Assembly (NCBI GenBank): GCA_963978905.1
Contig: OZ022261.1
Coordinates: forward strand, 6,077,992-6,141,991
DNA from: Trichostrongylus colubriformis
Taxonomy: Eukaryota > Nematoda > Chromadorea > Rhabditida > Trichostrongylidae
Reading direction: 5' to 3'
DNA: 64,000 nucleotides
Under the pieces are notes generated by a model. The model did no database searches. It worked only from the letters and a program-made list of their open reading frames with translations, and had not been told where the DNA came from. Position numbers and translations under genes: made by a program. Position 1 is the first letter of the stretch. Each line of letters begins with the position of its first letter. Shown here piece by piece: positions 14,501-28,200 of the stretch.

Positions 14501-17500
14501 CTGATCCCACCAAACATGATATAAGTTTGACCATCCAAAATCATTGTCCCCATGCCTCTCTTGAATCATTTGTCAAAATCAGAGTCCCATCGCTGCTGGG
14601 ACTTGCTGTAAACTTCTAGTGAAAATCACGCGCTAACAGACACACTCTACCGGTGATTGCAGCCTCTTAGCCGTTTTCGTCGCGAATTTTACTAGCCACA
14701 CCCATGTAAGCTAAATGGGCGTGACTAGTACGGGTATGAGAGGGCGCAGCGTCGGTGGTGGCGCAGCAGCCGAATAGGATAATTACCCAAGAAACTGCTG
14801 CCTTAAAAATGTAGGTGACTAGACTGAGTACTGCGAGATGTTCCTTCTTTTTCGGACAAGTTTGCATTGTGAGTTCCCAATATTCAAAATCCTGGGTGCA
14901 GCGTGAATTCAAAACCTTCTGACTGTTGCATTGTTAACGATCGAACTGTGTCGATGATTAGAATACTCGCTGAATCCAGCAGTGGATAAAGCACAAGGTA
15001 ATTGATGGAGATAGCGAGGGAAATGAAAGGAACGCATCGCTCTTTCTGAAGAGCCAAACCATGACAACCCATATCAGCTCTCAGCAGCCTTTAGCAAAAG
15101 TAATTCCCATGGGAGCTGCTAAATTTCCATTTCATACTTGGTGCTCGGTTTTACGAGTATGCAGCATTGTTACAATTATCGTTGCAGAGTAATTGTAACT
15201 TCAAAGCGCCCACAGGAGAGTTCGGAGTTACAATGCTGAATACCGCTGGACAACTTAGTGCACTGGATCCCATAACGTGCCGTGATAAACGCGCCACCAT
15301 GCACTATTTCTCAAATCCTCCAGACAGCAATCTTTCTGTACAAACTTTGTTCAGCAAGATCTCGTGAGATGGCTTGACTCTTACCGACGATTATAAGCTT
15401 CCTTTTCTCATTGAAATGTAGTCATGAATACTTAAAATAGGCTGCTACTATTTTGGGCCCCAGAAGTGCACAGGAACCCGCCATTTGATTCAAGGTAAAA
15501 AGTGGATATCGCAAATCTCCACAAAAAACATAGAACAAAGTTTCATGGTCACTCTTCGAAGATAGAATGATTGGTGGTGTACACCGGGACAAGCGAAGAT
15601 TGAGAAACTCCTCCAGGGAGGGGTCCAGAGCATGGTTAAGAGTTGCGCTACGTTGCGTGGAATTTTTGAGAAATTAGATATACGAAGATACGGCCTCCTC
15701 CATGACTGATCTTGCTGATGATGTACTAAAAATGGTCTCTAAAAAAGGTCGTTAGTCGACCGAATCGTGGTTGTACTTGCCCTGGTCGAGGAGACCAAGG
15801 GTTCACATCTTGGGTGAAGGAAAAGGTCATGGGGGGGGGGGGGGGAATCCGTTTTTAGTTTGAATACGACCAGGTGGTCTAGGAAAAACGTCTAATCACA
15901 TTTAGTACCGAATAAAAAAAAAGTAAAAAAACCTATGACTATGATTACCGATACGAGCTTTTTTCAGTGGCTTAAGCTTACGCAACTCCAGTATATTAAC
16001 ATGCAGCATACCAACATCTGTCACGTGAATGGAGTCATATCGACGGATTCGGTTTAGGAAGGAGAGTCGTATTTTCAAAAGATTTCCCCAACTAAATCGT
16101 ACTTGACCCTTAAAAAATTATCCAGTACAGTTTTGTGGTCATCTGGAGTTTATGCCGATTTCAGAAAAGCAGTCTACTATGAGTGAAATCAAGTAAACTC
16201 ATGTTTCCGGTGGCGGTTAGTTGCGGCTGAGGGTCAGCCAAATGTTCCGACGAAAGCGCCTCTCTTAAAGCTGACGCCCACGACATGCTGCGAAATCGTA
16301 TTTCGATTCATGTCCATCCTGAGCAGTGAATGGCGGACAACACAAAAAAGCTCTGGGATTCTCTGACACGCTTCCCGTCCTTTCTTCCTTTTTTTCTTTA
16401 TTCTCCTTCCTTTGTTTCTTTTCCACCTCTCACAGTGATCCGGAGTACGCGAGCGGGAAACTTCAAAGCAAAAAATAACATACCGAGTTTAAAGCACAAC
16501 ATGCCTACTCATTAACATATGCTACATATGCTAACATCAGACCCGCCAGCAAATTTGTTTCACGTTTGAAAATAATGCTCATCGCTCAGAATCATATATG
16601 AAGGACCATGAGACATCTACTAGATGTAAAGAGGAGTCTCGTAGAAAGTCTACGAGCTCAGTCTCAGTAATAGAATGAATAAATGAAGGTCTTTCCAGAC
16701 AGCGCATTCTCTTTCACTAAATGCCCTTTCTCTGAAGAAGGAAACACTCATTTCTAGAGGAACAGTTCATAATTTTCCGACTAGGAAACTTTCACCGCTC
16801 CAGCGGCAAAAAAAGACAAAACGTTAAAAAAATCAAAAAAGAAATGAAAAATATCAGTGTTAGCTGAGCGGAACTATATTGTCATTAAATAAGTGCTCTG
16901 CCAAATTATTATGTGTGAAGCGCCAAATTCAACGCGGTAATGACACACTCATAGAAGCGAAAAAAACTTCCCTGGAAAGCTAGATACGGTAGGAAAAGCT
17001 TGGCGAAGTACGTAGAGACAGATCTCCACCCAGTAAACTTTAAACAACTTGTTCGATGTCTCGCCTACCACTCAAGAATAATGACTTCTTACCGCAGCAC
17101 CACCACAACGTTCACCAGCTAATCAATACGGCTCAAAAACATTGTACTACGGAGAGGAAGATGAAGTATCTCACGAGATCGTTCACATAGAGGAATCCTT
17201 GTAGCCAACTCTTTGACACCCGAAAAAATCTCAAACAAGCTGGGGAATAAGCCAGTAAATGGGATTTTCAATGAAGTTGGCACTTTGAGATAAATGAAAG
17301 GACAAAGTATCGATAAGAGAATTGAAGGATGCTATTTGGGGCAGGGTCCAAGAGCATAACAGCTTAATTGGTTGATGAGAATTGTAAGGAAGCTGATAAT
17401 AATAACCGATAGAGACTGCAGACCAGTTCGATCGAAGTCTTTCGTGAGAATTAAAGGTTCGATGCGAAATGCATATATTGATTCCATTGAAAATAACAAG

Positions 17501-19734
17501 ACGTAGCAGAAAAAAGAAAGCAGGTGTTGGCCTCTCATTAGCTCGCCGTAACGGCAAACGGCACGTATTGGACATCGTTAAAACAGTAGCAATGCATGAA
17601 TGTGCCAGTCACAATTGATCCAAGTTCATCTATCATTGAATAGTTATCGAATGGAGCAGATCAAGTGTATTTCAATAGCATCGAGTGCATCGATGTATAA
17701 TTGATATGGATTGTATGGAGCTGCCGTAGACAACTGTCGACTATTAAGATGTGGCAGCACGTCAGTCGCCAGCGGTCAAGCCAGCCATAGCGCTTGGCCG
17801 TCGCAGGTGATTCCACTGCGGCGGTAATCGAATAATGTCAACAATTATACGAATTTAAATTTCTAATCAGGAAATACCCACGTGTTCACTCAATGTTATC
17901 AAAGGCACCGTTTCTTTACGGAATTTTGACTTGTAGAATATTGGTGGATATGGTAGTCGGGGTTCAGTGGTTCAACGGCAGGTAAAGAACGGAATAAAAC
18001 GGTCAGAAACCAAAGAAACAGGACCTTCTTCCACGATGGAGACGTGCTTTCCCGCCACCTCCATCACTGGCCGTTGTTGGAGGGGGTAATGAAGACGTCG
18101 TGGGCACCTGAGCCTGAGCCGCCAGCTATGGGCGTTGCCCCCACCTCACAGCAACTCGGGTGTGTACCATTGTGTCAGGATTTTGCACCGCTGCATGTCG
18201 CAAGCGAAGCAATGCGGACGAGCTTAAGGCGCCATGTTGTTGGCTCCCGAAGCGACTACAGGTCTACTGCGTATGGCGCCGCTAGCTTCACCGTGTAATC
18301 GTTCTATGACCCAACTACCGTGACGTGCATAGCTCGCACACACTGCGTCGCACGCCACTCGCTGTCGCGCGAAATCAAGACATAAGAGTACACACCCCAG
18401 CATCTCGGCCATCAAAAATCGAAATCAAGCAGAAAGAGAGCGCCATAAAACTGCTCAGACACACTTTTCAACTCTGGTTCCGCCATAGATTATCTCTTTG
18501 AAGCTCGTCATTGAATCTACAAATATCGTGCTGTACCAGTTCTAACTTCCCTCATTACCCACAAAAATGCATTAGACGATAAAGGTTAGCTCAATCTCAA
18601 GAATACATCAAGGAATAGCCTATTTAGAAAACATCGATAGGAATAATAATTAAGCGAAGCAGGTTTTCAGTTGCAATCGCATTTCGAAAATGCATCAACA
18701 ACGAAAATCACGAGAAATTTAAATCATGAAAACCATGGTCAAAAACGCAATGAGTCATGGTTCTTCTCTCCACTTTCATGATTTTTCAAACTCAGAACCA
18801 TATGCTTCAAGCTTCAGCTGGTTAGGATCTCCTGCAAGAACCCCACATCTCCATTGGGTTTATCCTTACCATCACATTGCAACTCTAAAGACTATCGAAA
18901 AGCCTAAGAAGGAAAAGGTAAAATACAACTCACTCATCAATAATCTCAGTTAATCCAGAAGGGGTAACGAGAAGCTCAAGGAGCTAGCTAAATGTGGGAT
19001 GGAAAGAGTACATGTGACAGCTTTTGCATAAATTATAAATTGAAGAAGGTTTGGCCCTTTGCCCACTATTACGTTTAATCCGAATTTGGGAGAGCCAGAT
19101 CAATTGAGAAATGACGCTCCTACAAAAAAAAAACTGAAGTTTCTATTAATTTCAAATTATTGTGGCACAGGACATAAGAGCTTTTCGAAGGTCTTTACTT
19201 CACGAGTTCAATCTTAGTCAGGTAGCACGGGCATGGGGGACAGCATTTAGTCAGGATAGGATTTTGTAATGCGGCGTGCTACACAATGCGGTGCGGTAAA
19301 TACGCCGTATGTGGTAGCGTCCTGGAGCGAAAATACCTAAAATAGAAAAGAATTATCAGAAGCACAAGACAGGCAGTCTCCTTAAAACTCTGCTGCATAT
19401 AGGGATCCTAGCTCGCACACCGCTGCAAGTCCTGTCTTCACGATACTTTTCCAAAAACTACGGTGACCACAGCGCGAACACAGCGTAAGTAGTAGAAGGC
19501 ATGTATCGGAGTGAGTCGTTCTTCAAAAATTTTTTAAATATTACTTACTTCCTGGAAATTTTGGTTGATCGTGGCGCTTCAATGAACACAGCACGGAACG
19601 ATATCCAGCCATCTCCGAAAGGTATACGAGCTCCGAGAGCTTTTCTCATGGGATAGTTGTTGACCGTCTCCGTCAAACTTGAAAGATGGAGAATGGGTGC
19701 CGCACGACCTTACAAAGCACTAATTGGCGCATGC
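8501..19734. other. Long gene-free stretch, low-copy repeats
   Basis: No domain or exon chain recognised. 10190-11060 looks like repeat sequence (GAATTTCACGAGCAAGG, TTTCCTCAACCTAGTGCTTGACCC) with weakly similar stretches at 21430-21770 and 40700-40920. A 17-base G run lies near 15831. 18110-18400 is GC-rich and resembles the palindromic MITEs. Confidence 0.45.
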
Positions 19735-19872
19735 ACGCATGGTCTTCGGCCGAGGGAGGTGTAGAGATGACGCAGTCAACGAGGCAGGATGGCACAGGTG
19801 GATAGGCAGAGATAAGCAGCCACGCCCTGCCGACGGCACCGCAAAGTATGACCGCGGCCTTTCACTATAACG
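19735..19872. mobile_element. MITE family C copy, partial
   Basis: The right end CACCGCAAAGTATGACCGCGGCC and the preceding CAGCCACGCCCTGCCGACGG match the right half of the copy at 30765. The left end is unclear. Confidence 0.45.
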
Positions 19873-20025
19873 GTTGTGAATTGGACCCTCCTCCATTCAC
19901 TATCTTCACAATTAGTCTGGATAGTCTCCTAGAGAATGTAATTCAGCAATCATGATGGCGTAACCTTCATTGCCGTTTCACGAGAACCAACTCGTCAGAC
20001 TTCCAAAATACAAAATATAAATCGG

Positions 20026-20608
20026 GGAATGTGAGTGAACGGTAATCTCGCAAAGAACTGTTAGTGTTTAACCTTTAACACGTTTGACACGTCAGGGTGC
20101 ATGGGTCTTCAACATCCTATGATATGCTCATCCTCCTTCCCTCTTTTAGAGAAGCCTGTTTTTATTTTTATCTGGCTTATAGATGTTCTAAGATAGGTAA
20201 AGTTGCTTTGCGAGAGTGCGCTTTTCTACTTTCCTCTTGCGGTCCTAGATGAATGGTGTCCGATGCGCATAAGCGCGCGACTTATGATAGGGCGATGGAA
20301 ATTTGGAAGTGAATAGTTATGACACGATTAAGGTTATTGATGAGTTTTAGCGGTTTGAAGGGCGAATGGTATATTGGGTTGCCCTTTAAAAGCACCGCAA
20401 GGGGCAAGGAATTAAGGCGTATTGGGAAGACTATTCCCTGTAAACAACATTCGAGCTCAAAAGAGATCATGTGTAGCGAAACTCGCGTTGAAAAATGCGC
20501 ATTTGGGGCGCTATTGCGATCCAGGCGCGTTTCACCTTGGCTGCGCGTTCCAGAGAGAATAAGCGAAGTAATGTGAAAAAATACCTTAATGATAGAAAAT
20601 ATCCAATG
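20026..20608. repeat. Dispersed repeat family G, copy 1
   Basis: About 580 bases strongly similar in the same orientation to 35015-35607, including GTGTTTAACCTTTAACACGT and GCGCATAAGCGCGCGACTTA. Contains short inverted motifs but no coding sequence. Open frames here are not genes. Confidence 0.8.
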
Positions 20609-23249
20609 AGTTGAACCAACTCGACAGACTTCCAAAGTAGAGTAGGCAAAGCTTTGCAACACTCACAAAAGAATATCGAGGTGAAAAGGACCTGTTGTGG
20701 ATGGATGGATCATGTTGAGCCGAGCTATGATTCGCTGATTGCAAGTTGCGAAAAACGACTAGAACTTTCTTGACAACCTACTACTATGAATAGTGATCGT
20801 GAGAAATCCCAAAACCTTGAAAAAGCCTCTGAGTAGTCGAAGCTCAGACAACCATCGCTCGAATTTTAGTCCAATAATTTTTGCTTCTTGAGAAAGGGTA
20901 ATTGGAACGCAAAAGGCGAAAAAAAACTTGGAGATCGCAATTAGGAGAATATTATATAGCGCTTCAGAAAAGATTTGCACATTGAAAAACTAAAGTACAG
21001 TGGAATGCGGAAATTTATTTACTACGACTCTATCACGGTCCGGAGACCCGAATCCCAATCCCAGAGCCAAAGCGAGTGCAGATAAGAGTAACCCATAACG
21101 TACACATCGCGTGCAACACGTGCTATGCACGAAATCTAAACCTCTATTTTTGGTTCTTGAAAAGGTGTAGTGGCCAAATGCCACCACCATATGTTTCCGA
21201 ATATGGAGAATGATATATCTTTCTGGATCCTTCTCTTTCGAAAAAGAGGTCGGATTGCGACAACACTCCTTCCGAACAGCGTATGATAGATATGTTATTC
21301 TCCATATCTGAAAAGGTATCCAGTTAGCTTTAGTTTTCAGAAATCGACGCTTTCATATGGCCCGAAAAAAGACGGTTCTGTGTTGCTAAGTGCAACACGA
21401 TTCGAAGAGAGCAAAAACAGCCTCGGTCCGTTATGTGTCAAAGAAGGTTGGGACGAAGTTGAGATAAAGAAGAAGGGGAGTCGTTTTTTGGGGAGAAACT
21501 TCTAAAATCCTCACAAAAAAATCAGATGCTTTTCCATGATTTCGAGCTGATGTTTCCTGCAAGAAAAAACACCAATCGATAACCATAATTTGTACAAGGC
21601 AGTCTCTGATGATGCCATGATTACAGTGATTATCGATTGACGTTTTTGTTTTTTGGGGACACAACTTTATTATACCAACAGCATTAGTCATGGCTTCGGG
21701 GAGGGAGGTCGTATTTCTCGAAAATTTTCTCAACCCAATTCTCGAACTTGTCTGGCACCCACTGGGTTTAGTTTGGAGTCAATAATAGCGCCCAGTCACC
21801 TGCGCAGTTGTACGGTTCATAAATAGAAATAATGAGTGGTTAATTCTATCAACGCCATAGTAAGAAAGTGGGGGCAAATGAAACATGAGCCATGATGCGA
21901 GATTAATTACGTTAATAAGGGATGTACTTATCAATGAATCTGCGCTATACTGTTCGGCTCCTTTTAACGCCAAGGAAATATAGATGCATTGAATATTGGT
22001 TTGGACTGAAGTCAGAATCCTGTGTTCGGTGGCGTAACGAAAACAGACTATTTAATAAGCGGCATTACGGAATGCCTCTGAAAGCAATCAAGCGGCATGT
22101 GTAATTCTTCTCAGCAAACAGGAAAATATTTTAGAAATAAAGAGCATTCAATGGATGTCATGCATGAATAAGCGAGCGACTAGACGAACCATTAAGCAAG
22201 CCAAGTGTGCATTTCAACCCTCCTCTCCGGCTTTATTATGAATTGGGGTAGCTTTTCGGATGAAGTCGGAATCCAGGGAGCGATTTTGGCTCCAAACACT
22301 ACACAGGAGTATAATTTGATCAGTAAGATTTAACGAGTGCATGATGCTCATCACAATATTAGTCGAAATCGAAAATAATATTCTTCCCCGTTTTTGAAAC
22401 ATAACGTCATCACTACCTAGGTGTGTATGCATTAGGACAGGATTTTGCAACGCGGCACGAGCACGATGGATGCTGACTAGGGGAGAAGTATGGAGCTACA
22501 TTCCAAGGCGACTTCTCTAAGGATGCCGTTTAGGGAAGAGGTATGAAAGTTCAAGTTCATTCTGATTTTAACAAGTTTTTTGAATAATCTTTCATTTTCT
22601 AAAATAAGGGACAGGACTAGCAATTGCCTCGGGATCCTTAAATTCACCGATCGCCAGGCCGCGCTCATACTTTGCGCCGAAAGGGCATGGCTGCGTCAAC
22701 AGACGAGAGAGAGTGGCACGGGCGAGGGTCAGAGGCCACGTAAGCAACGAGACACCTGGCGCGGCTAAGACCCAGAGACACGTAACCACTCCCTGCCTCC
22801 GACATCGGAAAGTAGTATGAACACGGCCTAAGGCCGCACGAACTGTGTCCCACGTCGCAGTGCAAAATGCTATACTAACGACACAAGCCTTTGCCACCCA
22901 TGCAAAACTGTTTCAAAAAAATTCACTTCTTCCTATGTTCGTCTGATTCTTCGCCCTTACTGCATTTGGACATTTCATTTCTCACTTTGGACAAATTTTA
23001 ACATTAAGAGCTAAAGACCGAACCCACTCGGTCAAGTGGCAACGTGAAATTACTGCTCGTTTTTCAAAGCGAGCTGTGCATAGCCTTTGTACGCTTTGGG
23101 TAGGCTGGTTTTATGTAGAGCTCTTATATAAGACCACTTGGCTAGCGTACATTAGTGTGCACGTAACATAATGGGCGTCAATGGGTCGATCGGAACTGAT
23201 TTTTTTTCTACAGTCTTTACTTACAGATTGTATGACGCTTTGCTGATTG
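20609..23249. other. No gene recognised apart from a MITE
   Basis: Contains the family C MITE at 22657-22828. 21180-21330 has an inverted pair around ATGGAGAATGATATATC and GATATGTTATTCTCCAT. Otherwise nothing supportable. Confidence 0.45.
22657..22828. mobile_element. MITE family C copy
   Basis: Starts GGCCGCGCTCATACTTTGCG and ends GTATGAACACGGCC. GC-rich interior with CACGGGC- and GAGACAC-type stretches shared with the copy at 30765. The open frames over it on both strands come from its high GC content. Confidence 0.65.
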
Positions 23250-23351
23250 TGCTATACTATTATTTTATTATTATATTCTTATTATTATATTCTTATTATT
23301 ATAATATTATTATTATTATATTATTATTATATTATTATATTATTATTATAT
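23250..23351. repeat. Imperfect ATT microsatellite
   Basis: TTATTATTATA-type repeats run up to the left tip of the foldback element. Confidence 0.85.
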
Positions 23352-24398
23352 TGTGTAGTCTAAAAAGTTTTTTCGTATTTTCAAATACCGCTTTCTCCCT
23401 CCAAACTGCTTTCCAGCAATCTCTTCTGTACATACACATGTAGTACAAGTCCACACGCATCTATAGGTATTATTGTCTTCCATCTCCCGAATAACCCTTT
23501 TCGGCAAAATAAAAATATCAACGGTCAACCTCATTTTCAATACAAAAATTATAAAAACAAATTTTCTTTGAATGGCGTTAGACAGGGAAAGGAAAAGGTG
23601 ATAATCCGATGGAGCAAGGTGAGGGTTATAAGGTGGATGGGGCAGCAATTTTCATCCAAGCTCGAGAATTTTTTGGCGAATCATTTTTTAACTAGTGGTA
23701 AAAAATTTTCTGAATTTTTTCTTCTAAAAAATTTTGGAGCTTGGATAACAATTGCTGCCTTATAACCCTGATCTTGCTCCATCGGATTATCACCTTTTCC
23801 TTTCCCTGTCTAACGCCATTCAAAGAAAAAAAATTGAAATTGAAAATGGGTGACTTTTGATATTTTTATTCTGCCGAAAGGGGTTATCCGGGAGATGGAA
23901 GACAACAATACCTATAGATGCGTGTGCACTTGTACTACATATATTTGCACAGAAGAAATTTTGTGGAAAGCAGTTTTGAGGGAAAAAGCAGTATTTAAAA
24001 ATCCGCAATTACTTAGTTGCCAACCAAATAAATGCGATTTGGCCATTTGGCCATTTACCACTAGTGAAAAAATGACTCGCCAAAAAATTCTCGAGCATGG
24101 ATAAAAATTGCTGCCCCATCCATCTTATAGCCCTGATCTTGCTCCATCGGACTACCACCGTTTCCTTTCCGTATCTTACGCCATTCAAAGAAAAATTTGT
24201 GATAATGAAGATGACATTGATCTTGATATGTTTATTTTGCCGAAAAGAGTTATCCGGGAGATGGAAGACAACAATACCTATAGATGCGTGTGGACTTGTA
24301 CTACATATATATGTACGGAAGAAATTTTGTGGAAAGCAGTTTTGAGGGAAAAAGCGGTATTTAAAAATACGAAAAGACTTTTTAGACTACCTAGAATT
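23352..24398. mobile_element. Foldback element with three mariner transposase fragments
   Basis: The ends (GTAGTCTAAAAAG at the left and CTTTTTAGACTAC at the right) are the tips of inverted arms of about 300 bases, and the element sits inside an ATT microsatellite. Each arm (23352-23664 minus, 24095-24398 plus) and an extra middle copy (23745-24003 plus) encodes the C-terminal part of a mariner-family transposase. The right arm shows PSYSPDLAPSDYH, which contains the last catalytic Asp of the DD34D triad, and IREMEDNNTYRC. No N-terminal part or full transposase is present, so the element is non-autonomous. Confidence 0.75.
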
Positions 24399-24693
<295 letters not shown>

Positions 24694-25008
24694 ACCCGCA
24701 GGGAGGGGGGGGGGCTGTAGAATGGCACCTAGAGCTGAGCTTATATAGGTGGTTTAGTGCCCCCAGGGTCAGGTCGGATTGCTGAGGGGAAACCCGCAGG
24801 GGGATTGAGATTTGAAATTGTGCCTCAGGTAATTGACCGAAGCTGATTACTGCCAGTCAGCTTCGGTCAGTTACCTGAGGCATAATTTCAAATCTCAATT
24901 CCCTGTGGGGTTCCCCTAAGCAATCTGACATGACCCTGGGGGCACTAAACCACCTATATAAGCTCAGCTCTGGTGCCAATCTACAGCCCACCCCCCTCTC
25001 CCCCGCGG
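24694..25008. mobile_element. 315-base palindromic hairpin element
   Basis: Two arms of about 150 bases, roughly 90 percent alike, meet near 24850 (CCGAAGCTGATTACTGCCAG then AGTCAGCTTCGG). Both arms contain GAGCTTATATAGGTGG-type and GTGCCCCCAGGGTCA-type stretches. It lies directly between a perfect (TTA)n tract and a degenerate TAA tract and looks like a MITE. Confidence 0.75.
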
Positions 25009-25575
25009 ATTATAAATAGTAATATAATATTATAATGATATAAAAATATGATATCACAATAATATTATAATATTATAATATAATAATAGACTGATAGAAT
25101 AATAATAATAAAATATAATAAATAATTGAATAAAAATATAAAATATAAAATAAAATACAATAATATAACAATAATAAAATAATATAATAATAGTATAATG
25201 GTATAATGATATAATAATAAATAAAAATAATGTAGTTATAATATAATGCAATGTAATGATGCAAAGAAAATGCGGTATAATAACATGATAATTATGTAAT
25301 GTCATAATTATATAATAATAATAAGAACTGGAATATATCAATAAATAAAAGGTAAAATAAAGTAAAGATACAAAATAAAAATACAGTAATAATATAATAA
25401 AAAGATACAATAATATAATGGTATAATGATATAATAATAAATGAAAACAATATAGTTGCAACATAATAATTACATTTGGTATAATAATAATATAATTATA
25501 GCGAAATAAAATAAGATAGTGAAATAAGATAGTAAAACAATATATGTAATAAAGTAATATGATATTATAACAATA
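25009..25575. repeat. Degenerate AT-rich TAA/ATA repeat tract
   Basis: About 560 bases almost entirely of A and T with a weak three-base period (AATAATATAAT). It continues the cluster on the far side of the hairpin element. The 176-residue minus-strand open frame is low complexity, not a gene. Confidence 0.85.
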
Positions 25576-25689
25576 ATATGACAAAATAGGATACCCACAC
25601 CATACTCTTTGATGGTCTTGCGCTTGTGGTTCCTGACCTAACGTAACACTTGGCTAAAGGAGCCAGGAGTTCAGAGGAAGAATGTACAT

Positions 25690-26105
25690 AGGAAGAAATG
25701 ATTGTTTTGAAACGAAGGTTCGAACCTCGAGGAAGAGGAACCCGGATTCAAAAGCGCAACCTTCTGGTCTGCATCACCATCTTCGCATCTCTTGGAGCTG
25801 CAACGCCACCTGCCCAAGTTGCTCGCTGTAGGAGATGTCATTTGTTTTCTCGTAGGGTGTATTTCATTCATCCAGGATAAAATGGAATAAGTGAAACAAC
25901 AGATAGCAGTGATCAAGTGGATCATTGAATGGTAGAAAAATCGAAAGGGTAAGAGAAAAGGTAGTCGTGATTTGAAAAAAAAAATTCATCGGGTTGTACT
26001 CGATATCTAAAGGACGTATCGCATGTGCAATGTATGCAATCTTGCAAACTGCAAGCGTTACGGTGGGTCTTACCGTAGGACAAAATTGCCCACGATGTTT
26101 TTAAA
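25690..26105 (+). repeat. Repeat family F, copy 3
   Basis: Shares GGAGATGTCATTTGTTTTCTCGT-type sequence, GTGTATTTCATTCATCC and the ending AACTGCAAGCGTTACGGTGG with the other copies. Confidence 0.75.
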
Positions 26106-27214
26106 GGCAGTCATAGGGGTAACGTGGAAAACGAGCACCCCTAAAATGGGTCACGCAAGCGAAAGCTATCAGTCTAAGAAAACTATGTGTGGCGAAACTT
26201 CCGATGAGAAAAGTGTCCCGGGCTTTATAAAAGCCGTCTTTTTCAATAGTTGCCACATTATTTCATCCAAGCCCTCCCTTTTTTTCCGGCCTGACCCGTT
26301 TCTCCTGAGAATAAACGGCGGCGAAGGGGTTTTATTTCCCGGGTTTTTGGACTCACTCCAATTTTTCGTCACCTTCGTGCTACTAAGCACGTTCACCTTT
26401 TATTCGATGATCTTCCATAATCGACCCGAACCATCCCTGCAAACTGCCTTTCAGCCATAGTACGTGTAGCTAACCCACACAAAGGGGGTGCCAAAAAAGG
26501 ACGTGTGCTCACGGCTTACATCCGCCAAGTATACATAACATAGTGAAACGAAAGGGATAAAAGTAATGGGGCAAAATATTCTCAAAATGTTTCTCTAGAA
26601 ACAGGAGCGAGCTGACACTCACTACTTTCATCTTCATCAAAATATGAGGCCTTCAGTCAGCGCAGTCGGGTTGCAGAGCACCTACAGCATCAAGGTCCGC
26701 TTAAAACAGTGGAGCCAGGTTCCGTGGTAGGTCTTTTGTGGGAGGCTCTCTATAGAATGGCCCTTCAGTTCATGGAGGTCCAGAGCTCTTGCTGCTCGGA
26801 CAACGCTGCTGTGATCCGAAATGTCTTTTTTCATACCTCAAGCCTCCTCCGGAGTGTTATCAGTGGTAATGGCACGTTTTGGCTCTTGGAAACGAAGGAT
26901 GTTGGAAGCCTAGAAAAACCTTCCAGCGCACCACGCACCACCCAACATGAATCCTCCCCCCCACCTAGGTACCCAGAGTGAACGGACTTTGGCAACGTTG
27001 TCAGGAGAGTGAAGAAATCTCGTATTTTGCCGTGTTGAGGTGACACATCATGCATACAGAATAAGCCCCCGATCCTGTTCTTGTAGGAGGCACTCACGGA
27101 GTTTAGTGATAGTATGAGGTGTGCTCTTGAATTTGGGGATGGAAATACTTGTCAGAATTTGTTGAAGTTCGACTAATGTGGGGTTGAAAGTGAAAAATTT
27201 TATTTTTTTGGCAC
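26106..27214. other. No gene recognised
   Basis: Follows a family F copy; the first 300 bases loosely resemble the last part of family G (ATGTGTGGCGAAACTTCC). No coding sequence supported. Confidence 0.4.
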
Positions 27215-28200
27215 CCCTGTACATGCCCATACCTAAGCCCATGCATACATCCACCCCAAACCCGTGCACGTGGAGCTATCGCTAACTCAGCAAAGCGTAT
27301 CGTACCCGCAGTATACAGTAGCGCTCAAAAGTCTTCGGCCAAAACTTTTTTGTCATAACTTTTTTTCTACTTGACAAAATTTGACAAAATTTTAATATGT
27401 GGTGCCTAAACCTATTGTCAACATTTCCTTCTACTTGAGCGCCGCTTGCCACTTTTCATGATTTTTTACAAGAATTTACTACAAGACCACCCAAAAAAAA
27501 GTAAGAGGCTTGTTCGAGAAAACCGGCTTTCTAACAAAAACAAAAAGAGCAAGCCTCAGAGAACATTAATATTCTGTTGAAAGACCACGACTTTTGATGA
27601 CAGCGGCACTGCGGGACGGCATAGCGATGGCATGCCAAAATTGAAAAATTTCATATAACCACGTAACCTACGCCGTTGCGCGCCAAAATGGTATATTAAG
27701 TATGCAGTGTCTCCGAGTACAACATACTAAAATTTCTCTTAAATCGGTGCAGTTACAAAAAAGTTACAAGTGAAAAAACCCAGGTGAGAGACCATTTCGC
27801 CGAACACTTTTGAGCGCTACTGTATGTATGCATACTCATATCTATTTCCATGCTCATGCAGTTGCACATACCCTTATCCATACCCATTCAAATCCATACC
27901 CATACCCACACCTTATCTATATCCATACCTTTTCCATATCCATACGCTTTCTATATCCATTAATTTCTACAACCACGGCAGAGCTTCCACCGTACCGGGA
28001 TTAGCCCATACCCATATCCATATCGATGATCGGTCTCATACTCGTACCCCAGCCCTTACCCATACCCATATTCATAGTTGCATCCACCGCAGACTCGTTG
28101 CCAGTCCTGCACTGGTAGCTTCAAACATGCGTACTATGTATTCGAAGCAATTACAGCTTCATGTACTTTTCCCATACTCTTACCTTCAGTTACTCAGTTA
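27215..28200. repeat. Degenerate CCATAC-type six-base array (interrupted)
   Basis: Runs such as CCATACCCATACCCACACC and ATATCCATACC follow the MITE, mainly 27825-28090, and a short stretch (CATGCCCATACCTAAGCCCA) precedes it at 27222-27260. The array appears to have been split by the MITE insertion. Confidence 0.6.
27316..27822. mobile_element. Tc1-like MITE, copy 1
   Basis: The element opens CAGTAGCGCTCAAAAGT and closes with the inverted form ACTTTTGAGCGCTACTG, flanked on both sides by TA, the target duplication of Tc1/mariner elements. It carries no transposase. It interrupts a CCATAC-type array. Confidence 0.85.

Noticed and set aside
25054..25584. 176-codon minus-strand open frame rich in Ile, Leu and Tyr
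   Set aside because: Low-complexity translation of an AT repeat tract.
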